Assembly (NCBI RefSeq): GCF_040054535.1
Contig: NC_090796.1
Span: 9,133,001-9,197,000, forward strand
Direction: 5' to 3'
Source: Antennarius striatus
Taxonomy: Eukaryota; Chordata; Actinopteri; Lophiiformes; Antennariidae
Length of the DNA stretch: 64,000 bases
Shown here: piece after piece, positions 26,345-36,466 of the stretch
Position numbering within the stretch: position 1 is the stretch's first letter
Layout: every line of letters starts with the position of its first letter
Position numbers and translations under genes: made by a program
The notes under the pieces: generated by a model
What the model was told of the DNA's origin: nothing
The model's database searches: none
Seen by the model: the letters and a program-made list of their open reading frames with translations, nothing else

Positions 26345-28009
26345 ACATCACCACATAGTTTAAAAAACAGGAGAATTAAATCTGGACTCTTGAAAATGTC
26401 CAGATTTATTTTGTTTTCCTGGAACCTGAAAAATATGTTAAACTAATTGTTTCTGAGTTTTATCAATATACACATTATGGTGGAATTGTAGCCATTTTTA
26501 TCTTAAACTTAATCAATCTTAAACATAAACTCAAATATAACATGTCAAAGCATTGTGCTTCTTCTTCCACATCCAGCCTAGAAAAATCTGGAGCTAATTA
26601 TAGTTCTCATAGCGTGCTCACTCATTAATCATACCCTTAACTATTATTTAGCAGCATTTCTAGTATTTGACTACATGCCATGATTTAAAGGAAATTGTAA
26701 AATGTCATTATGACTAATCTCTCCTGAAGCAATCATCTCGTTGATAGTACTGCATTAAATGTAAATGGGATTCATAGATGCATGGTTTAACTCTCAAGCT
26801 CATGCATGCATCAGAAACCTTTTACAGGAAATGACAATCCAACAGGCCACAGTAATCTGTAAACAATGACGTTTATCTAAAGTATGTGAGGAAGAAGCTA
26901 CTTTAAATGGTTGTGCAGGTGCAGAGGGTTGTCGTAGTAGTGACGGCAGCTCAGAGATTAGCTCATCGAAAAATTATTGTACCTGTAGCTTTCTACTAAG
27001 AGCTCCGAGAACATGCAGAGTTCACGACACACCACAATGTTAAGGTATTGGACAGGACAAACAATAAATCGATAATATATTGATGTTGAGTTAAACATCA
27101 ATATATGAAAATGAGAAATATGATAACTTGTTCAAAACATAGACTGTTAACCATTATTTAAATATCATAGCCCTGACACTTAAAATTGTCAATCAGTACC
27201 ACTAAGTGAAAGCCTTTCGTTCGATCTCTCGACCACTTTTACATTTGAAGTAATATTTATTTGTAGTACAAGCAAATATATCGTGTTCACATTTTAATTT
27301 GTCACTTTCAAGTTCATCAAACATGTCAGAAGAAGTTCCATTATTAATATTTTTTTATTAAATTAGCAAGAATGACAGTTTGAAGACTCAGGAGTATCTT
27401 TCTCCAAATCAATGTCTTGATAAATTCCTTAGAGTTTGAGAATAGCTGACTTTTAGCTCTGATGGAGACATAACTGTACATATAAGAATTACCTGACCGC
27501 TGAGGTAGCATCACAGTGAAATGAAACAAGCTCAGAGCAGTTAAAGCAATTTTTTTGCAGTTGTTGTGATTTTGGATTTTGTTTTTTTAGGTCATGACCA
27601 CCCTGCATGACACGCCACCTTTCTCATGATCCACAGCTGCGGTCATATAAACACTTGTCTCCAGCTTGTAAATCAGTCTAACCCACTGTTTCCGTCATAA
27701 TTGTTTGTATTTGTTCAATTAGAGGATGATGCAGAGAGAAATGTTTGCATGACATCTTCTTGCAGTTGTGAAATGTGTGTTTTTTTGAAGTAAAAAAGCC
27801 TGAACGGAAAAACACGGGTTTTGTGAGCAATAATCCACCCCGCTGTTTGTAGGTAATTAAGAAAACTAATTTTCAGAAATTGCACAGACTAAACAGCGTA
27901 AACTCTGTAATTCAGGTGTTATTGTGTAATACTGAATACCTTTCTGACAATATTTACATGACAAATAAATACAACATACAACAAAACAAACAATAATGCA
28001 TTTTGACTC

Positions 28010-28215
28010 AGTGTCAGTTCACCTCCCAGCTGCTGCCGAGGCGCCCTTGAGCTAGGCACCCTTGAGCAAGGCGGCGTCCCCCTTACAAGCTGCTCATTTT
28101 AGGCACACCCCGAAATCGCGACCCGTCAGCCTGCCTCCCCCTGTACTGATTGTTGTTATTAATTGCATGCCTACAGGCCTCTAGTGTGTTGTGTTTGTTT
28201 CAGGGGCCTGTACAC
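28010..28215. repeat. Dispersed repeat fragment
   Basis: It contains CCTTGAGCAAGGCGGCGTCC and a nearby second CCTTGAGC motif, a segment I recall as a frequent interspersed repeat in teleost genomes. The GC content is much higher than its surroundings. The family and exact ends are unknown. Confidence 0.5.
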
Positions 28216-28793
28216 AACGTTTGTGTGCTCTGACTAACACAAATATATACATGCATGTACATAAGTGGAGTGTAAAGAATATTTCGGGGATCACAAGAGT
28301 ATATCAAATGAAAAAAATAAAAAGGCCCAATGTTGTTTTCAGGTATTGAACAGATAATGTTGGCAAAATGCAACAAAAACAGCAACAGCAGTGTGGGATA
28401 GTTAATTTACAAACTGTTGTTATATGATGGAAGCATGTCAAAAGTATAGTGCAATATCAACAGAGATTATGCTGTATAAATTTCTGAAAGAGGTTAAACA
28501 TGAAAGTAATAGTAAGCAAATATTCTTACAGTAAACGAGACGGAAGAGGCCCAAACATAGACTAGTCTTCCCGTCACAGTTTATTTATGTAGAAGGGTCT
28601 GACTCATACAAACTCTCAAAAAGAAGGACCTCCTTCTCCAAACTCCTTTAAAAGGACACAAAACCAACTTCTGTCAAGAATTTGTGAAGAACTTGCACAC
28701 AGCCACATTGTTCTTGCATTTTGTTATATTAGTAAACTATTTTATTTATTTATTTATTTTATTTTATTTATTTATTCTTTATATTTTTTCTAA

Positions 28794-29649
28794 ATGTTTT
28801 TCTTTCCACACACCTTTTTCTTTTATTTGTCTTCTTTTCTGTTGATCATCGTGCTTCCCTTTGCTCAATCATTTTATCTTCCTGACTCCAACCCGCTTTT
28901 AAGCTTTGATAGTCAAGTCAGAGAAGTACACCTGTACACAGGTATTTATAATACTTTTCATTCTAACAATCTAATAATGGATTTCAAGTGATGATGTTTC
29001 AATTAAACAGCCTTTCTCATATAGATAATCACAGAAGAGGGATGTATCTGCAGATGAGTCTGGATGGGAGAGTGTCAGGAAGTGACATTCAGACCCCTTA
29101 CAGTGAGTATTTGGTAGTAAATTAAAAAAAAACAGTATTTGTTGGCCCAGTTTAGATTGTTTTTCTGTTTCCAGGTGTGCTTGAGCTGAAGTCAGTACAA
29201 CAGGGTCACATTGTCATCAGAGGACTGTATTCATCTCTGTTTCTCTGTATGGACAGAGGAGGCCATTTGATGGGGCAGGTATTACGAGCTACGTAAATTA
29301 TGATGTAATCTCTTTGTAATGTCTTTCCTGTCCTTCACTGGAACTTTACATTTGTCCTTTCCAGAGGCATTATGAAGAAGCTGACTGCACCTTCAGAGAA
29401 CTCCTTCTGGCAGATGGATACACCCGCTTCCTCTCCTCACACCACCGATCTCCTGTGTCCCTGGCTTCAAAACATTCCCCAGATCGACAGACAGTCCCCT
29501 TCACTCGATTCCTACCAATTAGGAACACTTTTGAAAGGGCGAGTGTGTCTGAACCACCAACCAATCAAAGACATTTCAACATGGACTCTGATGATCCTCT
29601 TGGAATGGGTCTAAATACAATGGTTAGTCCTCAGTTCTCAGTGGAATAA
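28794..29649 (+). CDS. fgf21: Fibroblast growth factor 21 (four exons)
   Basis: FGF21 is a secreted, mostly hepatic hormone that signals through FGF receptors with beta-Klotho. Exons: 28794-28941, 29025-29102, 29175-29278 and 29365-29649; 204 residues, against 209 in human. The Phe/Leu-rich N-terminus (residues 1 to about 26) is a signal peptide. The mature start FYLPDSNPLLSF parallels human HPIPDSSPLLQF. The beta-trefoil includes FLCMDRGG and DCTFRELLLADGY, with Cys100 and Cys118 matching the conserved disulfide pair. The tail DDPLGM (186-191) and SPQFSVE match the beta-Klotho-binding DPLSM and SPSYAS positions of mammals. The third exon is exactly 104 bp, typical for FGF genes. The extra intron after residue 49 is unusual; reading through it hits a stop at 28,989. 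Confidence 0.93.
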
Positions 29650-29960
29650 TAAATAATTTTTATTGGACAGGTATATAACTATATATCTTCTGTATGATTT
29701 GCTTATTTTATTGGGGGGTAAAAACCCTATTTTTGAGTCCCTCAACGCTTCTATGGGGCCTATATTAATGAAAATTATTTATTTATTTATTATTTTGATT
29801 CTTTATAGATATTAGTTTTGGAAAGAACTGGCAAATGTTCCAGCATCTTTCAATTTTTCTAAGTTAGATGTGAAAAGAAAATTTATGGGTTGTTTGTGTG
29901 TCTTCAAATGTGTTTGTCAGATGGAGGAAGTGGAAATAAACTTGATATTCATCTTTTAAT
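29650..29960 (+). other. fgf21: fgf21 3' UTR
   Basis: AT-rich sequence following the TAA stop, with AATAAA at 29,935-29,940 as the likely polyadenylation signal. Confidence 0.55.
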
Positions 29961-30098
29961 TGAGTCTGCATTACTTCAGCTTTTAATACGTAAAGTAATA
30001 AAGCAATTTGTGTTCAAGTTGCAATATGTGTAGAATATATGATTTATTGATGGTTTTTCTTTAGGCGGTTGAAAGGAGTTGTTCGTTGTGATGGCAGT

Positions 30099-30114
30099 AG
30101 CGCCCTCTAGTGGC
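30099..30114 (-). promoter_or_regulatory. CTCF-like motif between fgf21 and kcna7
   Basis: The minus strand reads GCCACTAGAGGGCGCT, a close match to the CTCF core consensus CCASYAGRKGGCRS as I know it. Occupancy is unproven. Confidence 0.5.
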
Positions 30115-30151
30115 TAAACAATGATGAATGGTTCACTGGACGCCAAACAGG

Positions 30152-30560
30152 TCCAGGAAATAATTACATCCCGCTTCAAAGCGGTGATGTAATTGTCAGT
30201 GTTCGTGTGGTCGTCCGTTCATCCGTTCATTCGTCCGTCTGTTAGTCCACCAAATATCTCCACAACCGTTGCAGATAGAAAGATGAAACACAAAGCACAT
30301 TACTAGGTCAAGGTCAAATTTCAATTTTTGTACCCTCAGGAACCGGATAAGATAGAAAAACGAGAGAGAAGGCCAATGTAAGAAAATAGCTCAAAGCTAG
30401 TGCTTTGATCTACCTTTGCACTAGCTTTGATCTATGGTCAAACCTAGTGCATAGCTTTGACCTACCCTGAAAGGTAAAAGCTATGCACTAGTCAGGTGCT
30501 ACTTTCAGGGTACCCTGACCTATCCTGAACGTAGGTCAGGGTAAGTTACGGGATGTTGCA
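30152..30560. repeat. Hairpin-rich dispersed repeat
   Basis: It starts with a hairpin, AATTACATCCCGCTT paired with AAGCGGTGATGTAATT (30,162-30,194), then a TCCGTTCATCCGTTCATTCG-rich body typical of an interspersed fish repeat. Several nested inverted repeats lie at 30,444-30,540, including a perfect 15-bp one. The family name is not known to me. Confidence 0.6.
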
Positions 30561-30651
30561 GTCTCTGACTGCCTTGGTTCTGGTTTTACCTTTGTTTCTT
30601 TGGTTCATGCAAACCTAAAACAATTACTAATTATCATATAGAATATAGTTT

Positions 30652-30655
30652 AAAA

Positions 30656-30705
<50 letters not shown>
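30652..30705. repeat. Poly(A) followed by (TA)n
   Basis: About 22 A residues, then about 16 TA units. It may be the decayed tail of a retroelement. Confidence 0.95.
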
Positions 30706-30709
<4 letters not shown>

Positions 30710-31093
30710 AACCAGAAGTTTTTTTTCTTCAAATTATAGCACATTCTATGAATGTTTATTTCTTTTATTTGAATATGCACATTCCCTTTGAACATTGCTA
30801 GAGATGTAGGAATGCAGCTCGTCTTATAAAAAAGTTGCATTTTTACTCTAAGACATTTTGAAAAAAAAAATTCTGGTAGTTTTTGAATTAGCATGAAAAA
30901 TATTTTTTTCGTAACCTCTGGATATTAGCTATGTTGCCAATCTGTATACTGCATTTTAGTTTTTAACGAATTCCCTTTATTATGACCAATTTCTAAAAGG
31001 TTTAGCGTAGCAGGATGTAATTTGTATAATCTCAGATATTCTTTATGCAAAAAACACCATCAATTTGTGAAAGTGATATATTGATGCGCCACC

Positions 31094-31453
31094 TGCACGG
31101 TGGCGCAGTGGGTAGCGCTGTCCCAGCACAGCAAGGCGGTTCCAGGTTCAAGTCCCGTTCAAGTTTGCGTGTTCTCCCCATGTCTGTGTGGGTTCTCTCT
31201 GGGTTCTCTGGCTTCCTCCCACCTCCAAAAATATGCGCTTCAGGTTAATTGGCCAGTCTGAAATTGACCGTAGGTATGAGTGTGTGTGTGCATGGTTGTT
31301 TGGTTCTCTGTGTGGCTCCGCGGTGCACTGGCGTCGTTCCTGGAGTATCCCCCGCCTCACACCCTTAGTCAGCTGGAATAGGTTCCAGCTACCCGCAACC
31401 TGCTACAGCTGATGAAGTGGTGAGAAGATGAAAGAATGAATGAATGAATGAAT
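31094..31453 (+). mobile_element. Full-length tRNA-derived SINE with (GAAT)n tail
   Basis: The head GGTGGCGCAGTGGGTAGCGC contains an A box, and GGTTCAAGTCC at 31,145-31,155 is a B box, giving a pol III promoter. The body contains TTCTCCCCATGTCTGTGTGG and AATTGGCCAGTCTGAAATTG, and the 3' end is (GAAT)n. This layout is typical of abundant teleost SINEs. Confidence 0.85.
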
Positions 31454-31835
31454 ATATTGAAGGTTGTTGTGTTTTGTGTTAACTGTGCTTCAATAAACAA
31501 CTGTGTGTTCAAGAGTTTCAGGATCATTACTATTTTGGCAAAAAAAAAGGTTTAGATTAATTTTTTTGGCTTTTAGAAACTATTAAACTAACAAAACCAA
31601 GCAAAATACACTTGCAGTGTTACATGAGTACACATAGCCCCCACAGTTCATAACTGTGATGGTGTAAAGTCTGAGTTGTTCCTATGTGATTGAAAATGTT
31701 TTTGGAGGCTACTGCTTTTAACTTTATTAGCTGCTAAAAAGGTCGGTCATGGACGTGAAACACAGATTCACTTCAACAAATTTCCATTATGGGATGTTTT
31801 GCTGATAGGTATGAAGTAGCCAAAGCAGATAGAGA

Positions 31836-31960
31836 TTCATTCATTCATTAATTTAAAGTGCCCGCTTCTTCCGCTGTCATGGATCGCAGGGTTGCTGGAC
31901 CCTATCCTAGCAGATTTTGGGCGTGAGGCAGGGTACACTCCGGCTGCTATGCCAGTGGAT
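31836..31960 (-). mobile_element. SINE 3'-tail fragment, minus orientation
   Basis: It begins with ATTCATTCATTCATT, the reverse of the GAAT tail, followed by the reverse complement of the same tail module as the nearby plus-strand copy. The two copies are inverted and about 390 bp apart. Confidence 0.75.
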
Positions 31961-32190
31961 AGATGTAATAACACTGCTTTATCTTAAAAGGCAAACATCT
32001 TTTCAAAGATGCCAGTGCGTTTAAATTTCTTTTCTAAATTATCATTAAATTTTACATGCAACCAAATAACCCAGTTTCTTTTAATAAAATCTAAACTTTA
32101 TTAAAAAACACTATCTAAACAATTAAGCAGTTAAGTACAGAGTGTTACAGTAATCAAATTTTCCTTCTTTAACACAAATGAATATCATTT

Positions 32191-32196
32191 TTTATT
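32191..32196 (-). other. kcna7: Candidate kcna7 polyadenylation signal
   Basis: The plus strand reads TTTATT, which is AATAAA on the minus strand, 158 bp downstream of the kcna7 stop. A second candidate is at 32,097-32,102. Confidence 0.4.
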
Positions 32197-32353
32197 AAAT
32201 GTTGTTACGGAATGCATGTCTTTTTGCATGTCAGTTTCTTTTTACATGACATGTAAACCTCTGAACTCATTTTCACTTCATTAATTTCTACTTCTAATTT
32301 CATTTCTCACTGTTTTTCTTTGTCCGTGATACAAAGAAACATTCCACTCCCCC

Positions 32354-35212
32354 CTACCCCTGAGTAATGAGCAGTTCCCTGTGATACATATTACCTTCTC
32401 TGAATTCATTGCTCTGTCCTTTGCACAGGACCCCAAGAAGAGTACCATTCGAAGGGTTGCAACTGTCTTCAGTATCATAATAACGTCCCTCTGGACTCCT
32501 ATCTGATTCCTCTATTTCCTCCCTTTCCAGCTCCTCATCATCCCACAGACTCGTCATGACATGGGTGTACTCGGTTCGACCCCCATATTCAGTGTTGCGG
32601 AGGTAAAAGTAGCTAAAATTAGACACAATGATGGGTACTGACAGAGAGATGGTTAGTACACCAGCAATGGCGCACATTGAGCCCACCAGCTTACCTAAAA
32701 ATGTCACTGGGAACATGTCACCATAGCCAACAGTGGTCATGGTGATAACTGACCACCAGAAGGCATGTGGTATACTTATAAAAGGAGTTCCCTCATGGTC
32801 GACCTCAGCAAAGTAGATTCCACTGGAGAAGAGGATGACGCCAATTAAAAGGAAGAAGATTAGCAGGCCAAGCTCACGCATGCTGGCCCTGACTGTTTGA
32901 CCAAGAATCTGGAGGCCCTTTGAGTGTCGAGACAACTTGAAGATCCTAAACACCTTCACCAATCGAATGACCCTAATTATGGCCAAGTATGCTGCTGGAG
33001 CAGCGTCATTGCCCTGAGCCAGCTCTGTTCCCAGCGTGACAAAATATGGCAAGATGGCAATGAAATCAATAACGTTCATGATATCCTTGAAAAAGCTTGT
33101 CTTGCTTGGTGAGCAGGCAAAGCGAACGAGGAGCTCGAAGGAGAACCAGCCGATACAAAGGGTCTCCAACCAGAATAAGGGGTGATGGAAAACAATGGGA
33201 AGAGGGGTCAGGCTGTTAGATGTGTTCATTGGTTGGGAGGGGTGCCTAGAGACAGGGTCCTGATGGATAACAAGACAGACAGGAAGACATGACATTAGTG
33301 AATCTGAATTATTACAACATGAGAGCCAACACAGTTTTACTGTAACTTTGTTGTTCTTTCTGTTTAAGTCTCCAATCTCTTTTTGACAACATCGTAGAAT
33401 CATTTGGCATCTTCAGCATTGCATTTCAATCATGGTTGACCCTATCTTATTTTCATTCCACATGTCTTTCCATCTTGTGTCACTTTACAATGGCGCTTTA
33501 AACAGATAGTGGCTGTTTAAAGTGCCATTGAGTTAATGAGCATGAAAATGGATCATATGAATATAAATGGATCAGTTTAATGGGCTGTGTGTGTCATATT
33601 AAGTTTAATGGAAGCTAAAGTATTTCTTGTGACTTTCAGTAGCAGGTCAGTGTTCATTATTAAAGCCGGGTGTCTGTGTTGGTCTGTTCCAAGGGTTCTC
33701 CTAAAACTAAATATAACCTTGTGAGATCTCCAAAAAGAAACACCAGAGCATCGCATTGCATTGCTCCTCATCCATTTCCACCTTGGTCACCTTCCCAGCC
33801 AGCATGGTTCAGTGCTATTGACCTGGAGTTTCAACAGTTTCCTGGCAGCACCCACATGCAGAGGCAGCTCGGCCTAGCACAGCCAGTCCTGGAGGAATGT
33901 GTTAACATGACCCAACGTACGCCTGTCATCCAGAGAGACCTTTTAACTTCCTGTTCTAAGACTGCCTGTGTGTTTGGTGATTTGTCTGCCCCTTTTCTAA
34001 CATACCTAACTGTCACCTCACCCTCTTTCCTTTTTCACCTTGTTTTCCTATTCCACGCCCTGTCCATTACTCCCTGTACTCTTTTACACTTTACTGAATT
34101 CAAACTTCAAACCAAAATAATCAATTCACGAGCTCTAAGAATCTCTCATTCACGCTCTCTCAAAAAATGTCATGTTTGACAGATAGTTTTCCATATGACT
34201 GTACTTTTCCTCTGGACACACTGTGACTACTACAAGTGTGTTTATCTGCTACCCTTGACATTGTATTCCGTTCCACACAGGCAGCCACACACTTCATTCA
34301 AGACATGAAAGCCAGATGGGATGATAGCGTACACAAAACCATGGTGTAAGAATCTAAAAATGGTTGGGTGGTTCATTCTCTACTGTCATAACCTTTGACC
34401 TACTCTACCTAAGATTAATTCAAATTACATTTTGTTTTATTTAATTTGTTTTGCAGGTCCTGAGCTGCTGATTTTATTTTTTAAAAGAACTGTAATGCCA
34501 CCTCCCAACACACTGCACAACACAACACATTTCCTACCTCTGGTGTTTGCTTTTCACTCCTGAATTCGGGCAGGGTCTCCAGGCAGAAGATGATAATGGA
34601 CAGAACAATCACCATAATACTGATGATGGCTATAATACGTGCACCTGATGAGGACTCAGGATCTTCTAACAGCATCCACAGTTTTTTCTGGATTTTGTTG
34701 GTCGGCATCAGGCTCACCTCCTCTCTTGGAAAGCCTTCACCCTCTTTGAAACGGTCCATAACATCATCGCCTAAATCATAGAATTTCAGTTCATCCATGA
34801 AGATGTCTAGGGGTATGTTGGAAGGCCTCCGAAGTCTCCCACCTGACTGGTAAAAATATAGAACTGCGTCAAAGCAGGCCCGATTGCGGTCGAGAAACAC
34901 TTCATTTCGAAGAGGGTCAAAGTAGCGTGACCTCCGTTTGGGGTCCCCAAGTAAGGAGTCAGGGAACCGTGCTAAGGTGCAAAGCTGAGTTTCATAGCAC
35001 ATCCCTGAGACGTTGATGACCAGTCTTTTACCAAACGCCCATCCATGTCTGCATGGAGACCCAGAACGCCGGCTCTTTGTAGTCTGGTTCCCTTTTATCT
35101 CCATCTCTCCCTTCTCCTCACTATTGAGCTGGTCTTTCAGCCACTTATCTTTCTCTCCATCCCTCGATCTCCTGCATCTTCTATCGTTTTCATGTGGGTC
35201 ACTGCTGCTCAT
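32354..35212 (-). CDS. kcna7: Kv1.7-type voltage-gated potassium channel (two exons)
   Basis: A Shaker-family pore subunit in the plasma membrane. Exon 1 is 35,212-34,538 and exon 2 is 33,259-32,354, joined in phase 0; 526 residues. An N-terminal extension of about 60 residues precedes the T1 tetramerisation domain (about 62-155, [14 protein letters not shown] and [10 protein letters not shown]). S1 is about 191-212. S4 is [19 protein letters not shown] (319-337). The S4-S5 linker and S5 read [20 protein letters not shown]. The selectivity filter TVGYGD is at 401-406 and S6 about 418-443. KCNA7 is favoured because S6 shares the TISL and IVSNFSYFY segments, because KCNA7 is known to have a coding intron while most KCNA genes do not, and by linkage. 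Oddities: S6 reads SVP, not PVP (Ser432); one S4 Arg is Lys327; the C-terminus LITQG lacks the usual PDZ ligand. The ATG at 35,212 is the first in frame before T1. Confidence 0.9.
33489..33529. other. Near-perfect 17-bp hairpin in the kcna7 intron
   Basis: AATGGCGCTTTAAACAG (33,489-33,505) and CTGTTTAAAGTGCCATT (33,513-33,529) are inverted copies with one wobble-type difference, separated by a 7-nt loop. Confidence 0.85.
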
Positions 35213-35784
35213 ACCAGTCAAGGGAAGGTAACAAGCCACTCTTCTGACAATTTGTAGAGCTGGACTAAAAAGAAAACTGTGTCTGAAAGCAGAATGATAG
35301 TTTCATGAGTCTGTGTGTGATTAACAACAAAAGGCTGAAGGGGAGATTCAGCTCGGTTAAAGGTCTAGTTGAGATGACAGTTATTTTTATTGTAAAGGTA
35401 AAATATCAATTTAAAAGCACGAACAAGAAACATGACTAACCAGTTAGCAAGATGAACATCACAAAACAGGCACTTACCTTCAGTCGCATTAGAACAGAAC
35501 AAAACATCCGTCCAGCCATGACTAATTTTGTCACTTCTGATTAAGTTGAAGTGTGAAACTAAACTTTACACAAACTTTAGATAAGGAACTGACTTACAGC
35601 ATCTGGATACTGCATGAAAACCTCTCTTTCTCTCTCTAAACACATATATGTGTAAACATCAAAGCCATTTGCTTTAATGTTAAAAACATGAAAGCAATGA
35701 CGGTTCCCGGTTTTGATTTATATTTATTTTATGTTAAACATTACATTGAGTTACAATTAGTTATATTTTTAAGTTACGTTTGGT

Positions 35785-35840
35785 GCTTTGAGGACATTAT
35801 GCTGATGTGGCCCTCGGTGAAAATGAGTTTGACACCCTTG
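35785..35840 (-). mobile_element. hAT-like transposon terminal fragment
   Basis: The reverse complement begins CAAGGGTGTCAAACTCATTT followed by TCACCGAGGGCCACATC, which resembles the terminal inverted repeat and start of Charlie-type hAT elements as I recall them. No matching second end was found close by. Confidence 0.55.
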
Positions 35841-36453
35841 GTTTAGACAGGAGTGTCAGTTCATGTATTTGTCATTTGTGTCCTTCACCTTCCTTAATTT
35901 CTTCTTTCACATCCTCCCATGATGAAAATTCTGAATTCAAGATCTATACAGAATAAATATCCTTCCTCTACAGGACAGGCGTGGTCCAAACTCATAGCTG
36001 CACAGCAGCTTCCATGTCAGTTAAGCTGTGTTATGATGTATCACGACAAACTTACGTGTTACATATCCTCTACATGTAGCGTTATAAAATGAATGCGCTA
36101 CATTTTCTGTGTTGAAAAGGGTATCCATGTGAAATATGTAAAATACCATGAAAAACAATACTATTAAGGCTGGTTTATACAGTTTCCCAATTTTCTTCTG
36201 CAATTTCAATAAAAATAGATAACAATCACAGAAAAGTCTATCCTTTTGATCAAAGCAATTGAAACATGAAAATGAATAATGAGAATAGAAAAAACAATAA
36301 GAAAAATCTAATTTTATCATCAAATTCTAGTATTGTAATTTGAGTTTGTAGTTAAAAGATGAAAATTAATATAATAAAGGAAATTGAACAAGGACTAAAC
36401 CAGTCAGATTTATTATCAGTGGTTGTTGGGTTTGAGGTCTTTTCTATGTGTGA

Positions 36454-36466
36454 CCACCAGAGGGTG
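36454..36466 (+). promoter_or_regulatory. CTCF-like motif 5' of kcna7
   Basis: CCACCAGAGGGTG on the plus strand matches the core CTCF consensus except toward its end. It is about 1.2 kb upstream of the kcna7 start codon. Confidence 0.4.

Larger units (their letters stand above)
25411..28793. other. Spacer between ppfia3 and fgf21
   Basis: It contains a SINE (26,089-26,344), a dispersed repeat (28,010-28,215) and a TTTA-rich tract (about 28,739-28,785) just before the fgf21 start. The stretch 26,570-26,800 is free of simple repeats and has several TAAT cores, so it might be a conserved element, but nothing proves it. No coding sequence is seen. Confidence 0.5.

Noticed and set aside
33901-33930. 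A kcna7 motif finding placed at intronic coordinates
   Set aside because: These coordinates are within the kcna7 intron and carry no such motif; the S6 change is at 32,625-32,645, as given in its own finding.
33670-34179. 169-codon plus-strand frame
   Set aside because: It lies antisense in the kcna7 intron, with no recognisable domain or family match.
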